NCBI GenBank assembly: GCA_034509425.1
Contig: JAVTVJ010000033.1
Coordinates: forward strand, 7,127,001-7,191,000
Length of the DNA stretch: 64,000 nt
DNA from: Eopsaltria australis
Lineage: Eukaryota; Chordata; Aves; Passeriformes; Petroicidae
Direction: 5' to 3'
In this document: piece after piece, positions 14,231-28,160 of the stretch
Position numbering within the stretch: position 1 is the first letter of the stretch
Layout: every line of letters begins with the position of its first letter
Notes under the pieces: generated by a model
What the model saw: the letters and a program-made list of their open reading frames with translations, nothing else
Databases searched by the model: none
Told to the model about the DNA's origin: nothing
Position numbers and translations under genes: made by a program

Positions 14231-14249
14231 TTTTTTTTTTTTTTTTTCT
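14231..14249. repeat. Poly-T tract beside a CR1 fragment
   Basis: An almost pure T run on the plus strand, directly on the 3' side of the minus-strand CR1 fragment that starts near 14261. Confidence 0.9.
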
Positions 14250-14260
14250 CTTTCATATAG

Positions 14261-14610
14261 TCTAGCCTAGACTTGAGTATTTCAGCTGGAATGTACCTAC
14301 AACAATCGTCTAGTCCAACTGCCTGACCACTTCAGGGCTGACCAAAAGATAAAGGAAGTTGTTAAAGGCATCACACAAAAGCCTCTTAAACACTGAGAGG
14401 CTTCAGGCATTGGCCACCTCTCTAGAAAGTCTGTTCCGGTGGCTGGCCACACACTCAGCAAAGAAAAGTTTCCTAATGTTAAGAATAAACTTCACCTGGC
14501 CAGCTTTGAACCATTTTTATGTCTCCCTGAATATCAGAGGGAAGAGCTCAGCATCTCCCTCTCCACTCTCCCTTCTCAGATACTTTAGAAAGTAATGAGG
14601 TCATCCACCA
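14261..14610 (-). mobile_element. CR1 LINE fragment (3' end, minus strand)
   Basis: The minus-strand translation contains L-N-I-R-K-L-F-F-A-E-C-V-A and H-R-N-R-L-S-R-E-V-A-N-A, clear relatives of the C-terminus of the CR1 reverse-transcriptase protein. Stops follow within a few codons, so it is dead. The plus strand begins with the antisense 3' terminus (agctggaatgtacctacaac, then atcgtctagtccaactgcc). The element is 5'-truncated at about 14610. It lies in the same orientation as NBEA. Confidence 0.8.
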
Positions 14611-15294
14611 CATAAAAAACATTTTATTATTCTCATTTCATGCCATTATTCTCTTCAGTCGAACTATTGCTTTTCTTATGTTCGGGTTTGCAATTATTTC
14701 TGTCCCATATAGATTGGTAACGTTTACTGAAACTCTTGTGTTCATTGATGTCATGCCAAATGAAATCATTGCTCTGTCATCATTCTTCCAAATCTGTATT
14801 AAGTTTGTAAAACAAAATGTTGCTTTCTTTGATCATTAAGTTACTGAGTACAGAGATTAAAAATATTTTAATTTATTTAAAAAAATAAATTACTTTTGTA
14901 AGAGATATAATAGCATGATTCAATAATTCATCAAATATGTAACTTAACGACATAAATAGTTAAGGTTTTGAAACCTGGGCAATCAGGATTTTTTCTTTTT
15001 AGATACTGCAAATTGCCCTTAAATCATTTTTTGGTGAGCACCTAATAAGCAATCTCAGAAACAAAGATTCCTCTCAATCTGAAAAACAATTTCATCTTTT
15101 CCAAAGACATTCATTCATTTCTTTTAAAACAAAAATTTTTGTTGCTGTTTTTGTACTATAAATATTTAAGGTGACTGACTAAAATAATTTCTTATCACCT
15201 AAACTCTACCTATATAAGGAAAGACTTCCATATCCTCTTCATTATTCAGGCACCAACCCTGATGGTCAGATTCAAAAGGCTAAATGGGCAAAAG

Positions 15295-15362
15295 CTCTAT
15301 GTGATTTCTTGGGTGAGAGGCCAGTCTAGATGATCTTTCCCATCTGGTGTTTAGGTCTATGG
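15295..15362 (+). mobile_element. Possible ancient CR1-type LINE 3' tail
   Basis: The sequence ggccagtctagatgatcttt with the following cccatctggtgtttaggtctatgga resembles the 3' terminus of older CR1-type LINEs, which end in ...ggtctatgaa. Only about 65 bp are similar, and the resemblance is from memory. Confidence 0.35.
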
Positions 15363-18300
15363 AACAAACTTCTCTTTGACATCTTGATTCTGCAATGCAA
15401 ATTACTAAAATGTACACCTGCAACATGGAATTTCCCTTTTGATACTACTCCTTTGTGTTACTTCTTTATAGGATGGTAATCAAAACATTGCAATGCAAAC
15501 AAAATTGCAGATGTGTCTTAGTTTGTATTTGCAAACTAAACCTGAGCAAACCAGCTGCATTTCCTCAATTTGACTCCTATTGTATATCAAAGAAAAAGTC
15601 CTCACTCTTAGGCCTTAGCAAGATCTGACTTTGAACATCATGTTCCAGTCTGGCCAAACAGTTGCTTTTTTCTTGAATTTGTGCTGCCGGTTTAAAATCT
15701 CAGGAAATTCAAGCTCTTCTTACTGTTTTTACTAAGTCTCATTTAAAAGCTATTCTTGCCTGCATCTTTCTGTCTTAATTTTAAAAAAAAAATCTACCAC
15801 TACAGTCTTAGCTTTTATACATTTCTTTTTATTCCTACTCAGGAGTCTTTGCTTTTAAGCGAAGTGTGTCCATCATGTCATCCTTTAACTAATTTATTTT
15901 TCTCCTTTGCATATGGAATACAAGATAGGATGATGAAATCTTAATTCATGTTTTTAGATGTTTGGGATGGTTGTCTATTGGGTTTTTTTTTAACAGGGGA
16001 AACTTATGAAACACACATTGCTTTTTAAAAAGGCTCCTAGGATTCTAAGTGCACTACCTCCAATAATGAATAGTTATTTCAAGATTTTTCTAAAGCACAG
16101 ATAAATCTGTTACATTTTCTTGAGTAAAAAATAAAAAGTCATCTTAATTTTTAAATACAGGTTATCTTCTCACTGGAACCACTACAGATTTTCAAAGTCT
16201 ACAAAAGATAAAGTGAAAGAATTAAAAAAAGAGAAAACTGTCATTATTGTCCTTTAGTTGGCAGTCACTAAAATTTACAGGCATTTAAAAAAAAAACAAA
16301 ACCACTGCTTCTGTCTGGGATGCTACAATTGTTTCCACATGTGAAAGACTGTGTTTACAGCAAGAAAGACTGAAGTTCCAGCTGTGCCAGGCTAAAAATT
16401 GCCAGTAGTACTTTTCAATACACCATCAACTGCATTTAAAGGTCTGCTAAATTTTACAAGTCAAAAGTGTGTAAAATAAAGTCTCAGTTTTTGTTTAGAA
16501 ATGCCTAACTAGATTATACTATACAATATCTCAATGAATTAATTAGTTTAAAAATAAGTCCCAAAGGTCAAGACAAAAAAATCCCATAAAGTTTTGGGAA
16601 GGCCACAAATATAATTTCTCTCCATTTACCATATGAAGAGCTGTCAGTTCCTATGGTAATTCCCTCATTTCTATTAGGCTCCCAATGACTGTCTTTCTAA
16701 CCCTTTCTCTTCCTCCTCCTCCGCAACAAAAGCTCCAAATGTCTATTCTATCCTTTTCCTCTCTTTGTTGTTCATCTTATCCTGCTCCCTTCCTCAAGAA
16801 GAAGGGGTTGTGTAAATGCCTACCTTCCCACGCAATTCCATTTCCTCTCCTTCATCCCTCATTATTATTCCTTTTCAGACAGAGAAGCTGCTCACCCTGA
16901 CCTGTCCAGTTAAACTCTATAGCACATGCAAGGCTTTACTCTGGACAAAACTTGATACTGCTTTTGGTTCACCTATTATTTAAAAATAATTTTTAAAAGA
17001 TCTTAAACTCACACATCACTGATCCATCATCATTTACACTGACCAGAATGCTGAGTTGAAAGCAGAACCTAGATATTCTGCGGAAATGAAGACAGTGGTA
17101 TTACACATTATAGTCCTACAATAATAAAGCTCCAGATCTTGTGCAGGAGTAAAGATGCTACAAAAGACAGAGGGCACTTGTGAAAAATTTCTTGCTATTT
17201 TCTTCTCCAGTGAGGCAGAAGAAAGAAATGTCTACTGTTCTTGAAGATCTCATGGGGAAAAAGACATGAAACAAACTGCAGTCTGGACAAAACAACAGAA
17301 CTTAGCATCTTTGTCTGTATTTCACAGCCTGGTCCAGAAAGAAGAAGCTGTCAGCCTGACCTCCACTCACAGCTCTCAACAGGCCAATGCAGCAAGTGAA
17401 AAAAACCTGGTATTTTTGAGGAAACTCTGGGATTGAATAATTCTGAAGGATCCCTGACTTTCAAGATGGATGACTATTTCATGAGCCATGAATGGTCACA
17501 GAAGCAGAAAGAGCCTGGCTTGCTGCTTCCTGCAGAGCTGCCAGAAAAAAAGGAAAAACTAACCAGGATGAGAATAAAATACAAGCACCCTAGACTTGTT
17601 AAATCCTTGGGGAGTAATTGGGATTGAAGCCAAGGAAGTAGTATTGGGCTGTTTCCCATGGTTTTCAGAGAAGTTTATGTCATCTGAATAGTGCACGGCC
17701 TCTTTCACACTGCAAAATTTTACTCTGTGCAGATAGAAGAGAAATTTTTTTGGTGACCTCGTCAGGTTTAGTTCTATTTATTAGCTCTCCTAATTTTTGG
17801 TTTTGTTTAAGACACTGTAGGTTTTCAGTTGTCATTTTTAGGAGCACAGAATCCTTTAAGCATAGGCATACTATTCATAAAAAGGCAACAGTAATACCAG
17901 TACGAGTTTTTACTGAAACACTGAAACTTCATCAATTATTTTCTAATTAATTCGTTTTTTGTGACTAAGAGCTTTCACAGTGCATGCTTACAGATGATTT
18001 TAACTATGCTTTTTCCTTTAAAAGATAAATTGTGAGCCTTAAAAATCAACAATTAAACCTTTGAAAAATAAACAACAGATGCATGTACAGTTTCTGCAAT
18101 GACAAGCCTAGTTTGTGAGGAAATGATTTTTTAAAGAACAAAAATACTTCAATACTTCCACCTCTTTAATGATTTTTCTGTCCATCAACTGAGTTTAGCC
18201 TTTTTATAAGAAAACATCTCAAGTTTTTTCCTTACTTTGTGTCACCTCTTGACAAATTTGGCAATATAAGAAATAAAAAAAGGACTGTGAGTATTTAGGA

Positions 18301-21300
18301 CAATATTTAATTTCTGTTACCCCATGCAACTGGGCTTTATTTTAGGAACTGTAGCAAACTATGCTACTGATCATAAACTTTAAACCCACTGACTTTGGCC
18401 TTCTTAAGTCACCAATGGATCAATGACTCAGACAGGGTTTCAAACAATGAAGAACTCCAAAGACCTAACTCTCTGGAAAAATTTCCATCCATAATGTATC
18501 AATTAAAAAAGCCCCCAAAACCAAATTCTACATTAATTTTTCAGAAATTAAAAATTTATAAATATAAACCTGAATTAAAACAAACAGAAAAAAGTGCAGT
18601 AACATAGAATGGAAGTTCATGTAATCAAGGGAGGCACAAATGATTGCAGTTACTTACAAAGCAGTTGTGTTCATATTGTGCTCAAAGCTATCACCATAAA
18701 AAAACATAGAATAAAAGATACAGGTGAAAAAGTCACAATTTTCCCATCTTCCCACATTGTACATTCTTCCTAACAATCCATTTTCAGTGTTTGCTCACTG
18801 TAGTTTGAGATTACTCATTTAATGAAGCTTCTACAATTTCTCTTATGAGATTTGTAAGTCAAATTGTAGCCTATAGACCTTTGGAAACTTCTGCCATTAT
18901 GTCTAAACTTTCATGTCTGAATTTGACCCTGTAAGTGCTAGTCAATCTGGCATCACACCTAATAATATGGTGGCATGAGCAATTCTCCATATTCCTGTCA
19001 TTCTGCCACACATCTGCTTTGACTGTGATTTTCTGTCAAGCTCTTGAAATCCTGTTCCTAAGTCAGTCTTCTCTGTCCTCTCATCACTAGGATGCTCTTC
19101 CTTGAACTCTCTGAGATATTTTTGCTAAACCAACACAGAGCATAACACACCACGAGGAAGTTCGAGCAAAACATGAAAGGAAGGGTCTTTATTAGCAACT
19201 GTTCATACCTGCAGCAATTTGGCCAGTAGTTGATAAGAATTTGGAAAATCATAAGCAGGTAGTCTTTTGAACTGCAGGGACACTGACATCTTTTATGTAG
19301 AAGTAAATAAATGAAGGTATAAGATTAAGTCTAGAGAATATAATTGTTGTGGAAAGTAAATATTATTAATACCTCAAATAACTAGTGACCTTTGCTGTCA
19401 GAAGAATGACTTAAACATGTTCCAGAAAACCATTATGCAGAACATACACATCATATTTATTTCTTCTTATTTTTACAATTAAGGACTTCCCCTTCAGGAA
19501 AGCACAAAAGAAAATGAGGAAAACAGGGAAGCAAACAGCAGAAAAGGCCTTCTGAAAGCTGGGCAGTCATAAAAGAGGAAAGGGTACTTAATCATCAAAG
19601 AACGCATTTCAGCTGTGATGTTTTTTCTTCTGGTTTATTATTGAAGTAAAACATGATGATTGAAGACATTTTTAATGCTTGGAAAGCAGAACAGGCTCAG
19701 TAAACCAAAGTATCTAGTATGTGTATTTTGTTCTTGTTTTATAAACATAAAACTATACAAAATGAAAAATGTGACTTCATGTTCTACTGCTGCTTTGACA
19801 AAAAAGAAATCTCAAAACCCTTGAATAAAATCTTTATTTGTTAATGAAATAAAATTAAGTGAAGAATGTGGCAATATAAAATTAATGGTTTCATTTTTCA
19901 TCTGAAGAGAAAGTAAATGCAGGTTTATCTCTTTGCTCTCAGTTTTATCTTTCTATTACAAATCATCTGTCTTGTTCCCATCTTAAGAAGGTGCACTGAG
20001 ATTTTGAAAGCCCATACTCTTTACTACAAATCATGCTTATGATGAGGCTCCAACCATCTGCCAACCTTCAATTTATCCACTGCAGGACATAAGATCTATT
20101 TCAGAGAACAGGCAAACTTTCAAAACTCACATCTGAAAACACATTGATGGGGAAGTAGGTAAAACGTACATACTGAAAGATGTCACATATAGTATTCATC
20201 AAATTTCACTGTATAGTAGAATTTCAGTTTTGAAACAAGGTTATACTGTTACATTTAAAATAAATGTTCTCAGTTTTTTGCAGGGTTTAGCTTATAAAGA
20301 AATAATTCTGTTTGGATTATTTCCCAGAACACATTCTTCAAAACTTCACTTTGTTCTTGACATAAATTGAAAACAATAATATAGATATACTGTATACAGG
20401 TTTCAAAATGGCATTAAAGAGGCACATTATCAATATGTTTAAAACATTTAGAAAGCTCAGCTTTGCATCTTTCTAAGTGAATGACTAGATACTTAGACTG
20501 AGTAATATCTGTTCCAATAAACTGCTGTGTGGGAAATGTTTTGAATAATGGTTAATTTATGCTGAGGTAATGACAGCATAATACAACTGAAATCTGTGCT
20601 AATAGGAAAAAAGAAGCCCCTTCCAGCTATTTCTGTTACAATTGGCTGCAGTAATTTTCACCCATCTCTCTCTCTTGCATAAAATATTACTTTAAGTGTA
20701 TGTGAAAACGCTTGTTGCTAATTTTAAAAATCAATAATTGGTACCTGTCATCCAAATGGAGAAAAACAAAACAACCCCCCAGACAATAAAGGAGAAATTT
20801 TCATGCACAAGACCTATATTTTATATATTTCTGCAATAAAAGAAAGCAATTGTGGTTTATGTTCTTTTCATATTGGCAAAACATTAAACTCAGTTTGGGT
20901 AAGACTCCAGGGTGTGAAATGCACATGGAATTTCTAATGTAGATGAGAATGGGCACACCAATTTATTCCAAATAATACTTCAAGTGGGCTGAAGTATTAG
21001 AAGATATTTTTCTGGAATGTGGTTTATTTACAAATTCACTGCAGCATTCCTTTGATGAATGAATGATCTGAAATATTTAATAAATAGGCTGATTCCAGTC
21101 TCATCAGCTTAATAAGTTACCATCAGCTCTTCTGTTTGAACTCTCACTGTAAAGCTGGTGGTGTTCCTTGAGTGGCAGTGCTGAGCTCTGCCTGGATAAT
21201 GAGCTTTTTAATCACAAGTACAATAAATAATAAACAATCCCAAACCTTCTAATAGGTCATTTTGGACAAAAACCCCACCTGTATGCCACAGACAAATGCC

Positions 21301-23565
21301 ATTTGTTTTACTTTTAGAGACTGTGTTTTGATTCTGAAAAGGTTCTGAATTCCCACAAAAATGTAATAGCATGATCCAGGAATGATCATGAATTCAAAGC
21401 ATCATGGATTCTTTGAAATACTGACTACCTCTCATCTCTAATATATTCATTAACTGGAGATATTATGATCAATCATTAATCTAACTGTGGATAATTGTTT
21501 GAAGCAATGGTAGAAGATGTTTTTAAATTGGAGTCCTATGAATCAGATTATGTTTTCTGATTCCTTGTCATAAACAGCTTGTGTTACTTAGGGTAGGTCC
21601 TTCCAAAAAGCTATTTCATAGATAAATTGGATGCATAATTAAAATTTTTTGGTTATTCTGAAGCAAATACCTTCTGAAAGCCCTTTCCTCTTAACAACAG
21701 ACAGATGAAAGTCCACACATTATTATCCAAGTACAAATCTATACATTGGGCAATTACTGTATGGTAACTGACCTCATGCAATTTATATTAATTTCTTAAT
21801 GAATATTCTAATTTAATATGTCTTTTCCTATATTCTGTGTCCTCTGCAGGAATCTTTACCTACAAAAATAAATACCTTACCCTCAAAAAGTCCCTGTGTT
21901 TTGCTTCTTGATCTACAGAGGGCTATCATAACAAAGTGACAGCAAATAAAAACTCTTCCTTTTCCATTTAGAGGATAATACTGAGCTCTGAAACTTGCTG
22001 GAAAGACATACAAATTATTATCTTATATCCATAGATGTTCCCGGAGTGAAACATAAAAAAATCCATTAATATTCTGTTGATAATCTATTAATGCAAGAAA
22101 ACACAGAGGTCAAAAAAACCCAAACCACTATAAATTTGGAAAAAAAAAATCCTTGTTCTGAATGTCTAGGAAAAACATTATTTGGGAACGAAGAAGAAGA
22201 AGTAGATTTCTTGACCTAATCAATAGAATGCAAATACACATTTCTTAGAGAAGAACAGAGTCCTTAGCATACAGGTAAATAATTTCTACTTTGATGACAG
22301 CTTTTACTTGAATTTCTTAACTTAACTTTGAAAATAGCAGATATTGATACTACATGCAGCTTCCAACTAATTTGACCACTATCCATATTCATGCTTAAAC
22401 AGGACTGCTCCTAGAAAGCAAGCAAAGACCATCCCATGTATGGAGGCAATTAAATACAAGTGAACATACAAGTGGCCAGTGCTGTGGGTACAATTCAATC
22501 AAGCAGATCCATCGGGGTGGTTTTGAAATTCTTGTCACATCAAAGAAACAGCTCCCAGAAGAAAAAGATCTTAACAAGTTAAAAATGAAATCAGAATAAA
22601 TAAGAATAACTCTGAGAAAAAGGAAGAACAAGCACTTGGTGGCAAGAGCTGGCGCTACCTTGAAAGTGTTATATAGTGCTATTAGAATAGCATGTTAATT
22701 TTTTCCTCATAAATTTGCCAGGTTCAGTCACCAGGGAAGGGCTAGCACTCCAGCTCCCTTTGTTAAAGATATATCTATCTTGCTGAGTCTTGACAGCCCT
22801 ATCATGTCAGCCCTCTGTAGTAGCAAAAAGTGTTTCAGCAAGGCGGGGAAAAAAAAGAAAGGAGAAAAAAAAAAGAAGTGAAAACTGATGTGATCTACTC
22901 TGCTTCCTGTGGGCATATTTCACTATAGCAGATCCAGAGGGATGCTTTGTTATTCTTGTCAGATCAAAGAAAGAGATAACAGAAGAAAATATAAGAGGAA
23001 AAATATAACCCAGAAATGAGGGTAGCTGAAAAGCACTGCAAGACTACCGCCTTATTATGACTTTTCAAATTATTTAAATATGCTAAATATCAAGTCATCA
23101 CCAAAGAAATAAATATTGCATGGGCCATATGCTCTGTTAGCTGCCAGAAAAACTGTCCTACTAGGATTAGTTTATGGGCACAGCAACTGCCTGTCAAACA
23201 CCAGCAATTTTAATCATTTTTCAATTTGCTGTGTGAGTTGCGAGTATGCTCAGGTACCTTGACAGGTGCTCGGGAAAAATATCTGAGCCCACTGGGTTCA
23301 CACTGCCTGGCTTTACTACACCCTTGCAATAATTCCTGCTGGACTGGGGAGATGCAAGCATATGGTGAAGATGCAACAGTCACAGGGAAGTAATTGTACT
23401 GCATTGCTAGACTGGATTTACAGCTCAACACAAGGGTGATACAAAGTTAGCCTAAAGTCCAAAGCAAACCAAAAGCTGAAACGATTTTTCAAAATATTTC
23501 TAATCATGAACAAGGTGAAAGTCTTAAAAATAAATAAACAGAGATCTGGCTATGATTTAAAAAAA

Positions 23566-23632
23566 AACAAAAAACAAAAAACAAAACAAAAAAAAACAAA
23601 ACAAAACAAAACAAAAAAAACCCAAAAAACTC
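23566..23632. repeat. A-rich (CAAAA)n-like tract
   Basis: An interrupted A-rich repeat with CAAAA/CAAAAA units. A 78-codon lysine-rich open frame here is a by-product of the repeat. Confidence 0.9.
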
Positions 23633-24571
23633 CAACCAAAACCAACCACATTCAAAAGCCCCCAACTAGTACTTTTGTGCAAGTAGAACTGCTTTCAGTA
23701 CTACATGTGATTAGCCTTTTATGTACTAAACTGTCCACTTAATTATTTTTTGTTTTCATCTACAAGGCATTAAATTGAGGTAGTAATAAATAAAAATAAT
23801 TTTGTCTCATCTGTTGCATTTTCTAATGACCAGTATGTCTTTGTTGTTTCCTTTCAGCCACAACACTTTGTGCCGTACAAGTTCCTAACTTGAAAAAAAC
23901 GACAATTCAATGGATTTTTGAATGCCGACATTTCCAGGTGTCTGGGGAAGAAAGGGACTCCTAAAATCTACAGATATTCTGGGAGAAACCAGGGGAGGAA
24001 CTATATTTTACCAAAGAAGTGGACCAGTAACATTGAAGCACTATAAACAAATCATATTTCCTATATTGTCCTTCATATATTAGTATTCTCAGCATCAATC
24101 CCCTGGAGTCAGCCAAGTCTGTCTAGTGGAAAAGGATTTGGATTATGATGTAAACTAACAGTAAAGACAATTCCAAATAACATCTAATGTCCAATATAAC
24201 TACTGTTTACATATTAAAAAGAGATACAGGCTTTGTACCAGGGATGTTCTGTCATGTTTCTCCACAGGAGAAGACTGTCATGGTAAAGTTCATTATCAAT
24301 TACAGCTTTACAAGTACAAGATGAGTTAAGCTGTCATAATTTTCTCAGCCAGAAATCCTGTGCTGTCAAAGAATGTCAATTTTTAATCTGACAAAAGGAA
24401 GAAAATTATCTGTTATTCTGACCTCTAATTTCTTGACATTTTAATGCTGTAATTGCTGTGGTTAGTGCTGCAACCATTATTCCACCTGTCAAGTAAGAAT
24501 GAATCAATATCCTTAAGCTGTTCAAGTTTTAGCTTCCATCTCACTGCTTTTACTTTAAAAAAGGTTGAAGT

Positions 24572-24588
24572 AAAAAAAAAAAAAAAAA
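24572..24588. repeat. Poly-A tract (17 A)
   Basis: An uninterrupted A run on the plus strand. Confidence 0.95.
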
Positions 24589-26718
24589 GAAGAAATTCGG
24601 GCCTGGAAAATGTTTATTTTGTTATGTATTTTTTCCTCATCATTACAATATGAAAATCATTTTGCAATATGTGACTAAGAGAGGATTCCAACTGATAGAA
24701 CTGGAGAATTTACTGATTTCTATTCCTAAAAGATTGAAGCAATGAAATTCAATTTTATACTTTTATTCTATGGGGCATGTAAACCAGGACTTTCCTGTTG
24801 CCCTCGTAACTATTTGAGATAAATTATCATGACCAAGTATTTTTTGTGGTATCAGAAATTATAAAGTTGTTTGAAAAATCAAAATGAGTATGTTGAAATG
24901 AAATCAGTTTATTTTACCCATCCAGTGCAGATCTTAAGTTGCCAGAGAGATATTACAGGGGCAGATGTATGTGATTTCATAGACTGTAGTAAACTAAAAC
25001 TTAATGCTATCCCAGTATTATGGTTTCTATCAAAGGGAATTTTCAATATGGAAAATTAAGAAAGCAAATCAGATGGAAAATCTTCAATTAAATAGGTCTG
25101 CAAAGAACAATAACACAGGATAGTTGTTTTCCCAATGTTAAACAGCAGAGATTTCTTGGAAATCTCTCAAAGCATATGAGAAAGATGTAAGGAATAGCAG
25201 GGATCAGCTGTTCCACTGCTGAATATTCTTTTGTAGGTAGGTGACTACTGAAGTGACTTCTTTAACATTCTTTACAGAACGTTAAGAACATATTTTTAGT
25301 GGTTAAGTGAGGTGCCCAAGCAAAGGGTGAAAGGGCAAAGATACAGCATAAATAGGTCACAGGGCTCCACCTTTTTAAATTACACCTTTCAATCAGCTCA
25401 GACCTAAATGGGAGGGTATTTTTTATTCAGGGACTTATTTCACTGGATAGATTCTGCTGGGACTCAGTTCAATATGAAATTAGTTATGGCCACAGTTACT
25501 GCCATACTTGAGCCCACTGGTCTGATAATGGCTGCTGCCAATAAGGTTGTATTGATTGGCTTATTTTACAGCCATTTATTGAGAACATTCACCATCTTCT
25601 GTCACACAGGACCACAATATTTTAGTTTATTTACAAAATAAACATCAAGAGTATTCAGATACTGAAAGATGCATTTTCCTGGCTAACTGCAGAGTGCAAT
25701 TAATTCTAAATTGCAGTGTTTCTAAAGTAAAATGCCAGATACCACCACCTGCACCACCACCTGCCACTGTAAAATACGATACATAATTGTTATCACTATT
25801 TTTAAAGGTGCTAGTGTTCTTATCCTTACATTTCTGTATTTACAAGGGGTCTTCAGAGGCTTTTAAAATTTAATGTTTTTTAAATATTAGCTTTTAAAAG
25901 GTTGGTTTCATAAATAGAGCCCAGGAAACAGAAAGCAGGTCTAAATCTATCTATATTTAAACATGTGCTCTAAATTCTGACTAAAAATTAATTAAAAGAT
26001 ATTTTTTAACCTTCTTATGACAAAACAAAAATCAACAGACCTGAGATCTCCTGGAGGAGAAAGCACAGTATTTTTAAATTGATGCATACAACTTTTTTAC
26101 CTATGTATAACAAAAATAAGGAGGATTTTTTTTCTAGTTATTTTGCCTTCTCATCACTAACAATGAATTTTGTCTACAAATCTAACTTGTTGCAATAAAG
26201 ATTAAGTTGTGCTTTTAGAAATTTAGATGGTGTAAATTGCCTAAGAAGAGGTTTATATGTTATTGACTTAAAGGGTGTGGGTTAGATGTACAAGTGAGTG
26301 AACAAAAACATCTCCGTGAATTCTCTTAAATTTCTGATGACAAGTTATGCATGAAAGTAGAGCCCCAGGAGAGCTGAAGAGTCTCATCATGTCATAAGAT
26401 GTTAAATAAGGTGCACAGACAGACAGATAGACCTCAATCCTACAAGCTGCCCTGTGGGACTAGACCCTAAAAGTCAAGACACAGGAGTCTGCCCATGCAG
26501 ATCAGGATCCTAAGCCATGCAAATCCCTTGTATTCATGGTGCTTGACACCTGTTTTATACTTTAAAAAGCATCGCTTCTTCTTATCACTAGAAGACCATG
26601 ACTCTTCTCATGCTCAAATCTTTAAATCCAGAAAACTATTATGCAGATGCTAACATTAAATACTTGAAGCACAGAGAAACAAAGCAATTCTGGCCAGTCT
26701 TAAAATTAAGCAAATATT

Positions 26719-26900
26719 AATTGTTTAGAAAATCTAAGCTTTACAGTGCATGTAGTGAAAGTCCAGTTCTAGGAAGCCTGGGGTCTGAATGGATTTTTAG
26801 TTCTGCTCAAATTGTTTAGAAAATCTAAGCTTTGCAGTGCATGTAGTGAAAGTCCAGTTCTAGGAAGCCTGGGGTCTGAATGGATTTTTAGTTCTGCTCA
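26719..26900. repeat. 91-bp tandem duplication, two copies
   Basis: Copy 1 is 26719-26809 and copy 2 is 26810-26900, period 91 bp. I find a single difference between them (A at 26743, G at 26834), so about 99% identity. The unit contains ttgtttagaaaatctaagct and ggaagcctggggtctgaatg. The near-identity implies a recent event. It is far from any exon and creates no open frame. Confidence 0.95.
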
Positions 26901-27033
26901 AAAAAAATCACCTAATGTAACAGAATACAGCAATGCACAGCTAAAAAAAATACAAAACTCAATAGTTAGCTGAATGAATGCTTTCTAGAATCTACTTCTT
27001 TCTGAAAGCTGTAGATTTCTATCTCCAAGATTG

Positions 27034-27062
27034 GAAACAAACAAACAAACAAACAAACAAAA
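27034..27062. repeat. (CAAA)n tetranucleotide repeat
   Basis: About seven perfect copies of CAAA/ACAA. Confidence 0.95.
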
Positions 27063-27231
27063 CCCCATTGCCTGGCAATGTACATTATTACTGTTTTGCA
27101 TACAGCAGATGGCAGCTATCTGGGGGAATGGAAGATTGTGTGTAGAGCTTCATCACAGCAGTACTCATCTAGCAGCTGTTGCTTCTTCACACTTTTCACC
27201 AAATCTCAATTGTTTTAGCCAACAAATAAAT

Positions 27232-27291
27232 GGCACTAGAAAATTATCATGCAAATTAATAGGTACTAGAAAACCATCATAAAAATTATTA
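27232..27291. repeat. 30-bp imperfect tandem duplication
   Basis: Two 30-bp units starting ggcactagaaaa and ggtactagaaaa, with about 6 mismatches between them. Older and weaker than the 91-bp duplication 330 bp away. Confidence 0.7.
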
Positions 27292-27830
27292 GTCTTAATG
27301 AAAACAAATAGAGTCACTGGAAGGAAATATAGCAGGATAATTAGAATTTTTTTTTTTTTAATTTACTGATTAATTTAAAACACTCGTATACATTTTCAAA
27401 CATATATATTTCATTCATACATACAAGCATAAATACTTGAATGCACAACAAATAGCAAACATTTTCTATTTTGGTAACAGTTTGATTATATTTTATGTGA
27501 TTAAAAGTCATCTGAATATTTGCTGCTGTCACTCTAGCAAATAAATTTTCTCAGACACATATTCTCACCAACATCAACCAACTGTAAAGGTTAGATTTTT
27601 TCCCCTACGACTATGATGCAGGGTTTTTTTCCAGTTTTCCAGTTCTACTAAGTGAGCTTAATCCAAGTAAATTATAAAACGTAGCAGACACTATATTACA
27701 GAATATACATTGCATCATAATTTCCCATGCCATAACTGAATATTAAATCTGTTAGCGTCATTTGTTTTATTGCTAGTTTATTCATACTTGCTTCTGAAGT
27801 CACCTGGGGCCTAAATTCTGAATCAAATCA

Positions 27831-28160
<330 letters not shown>

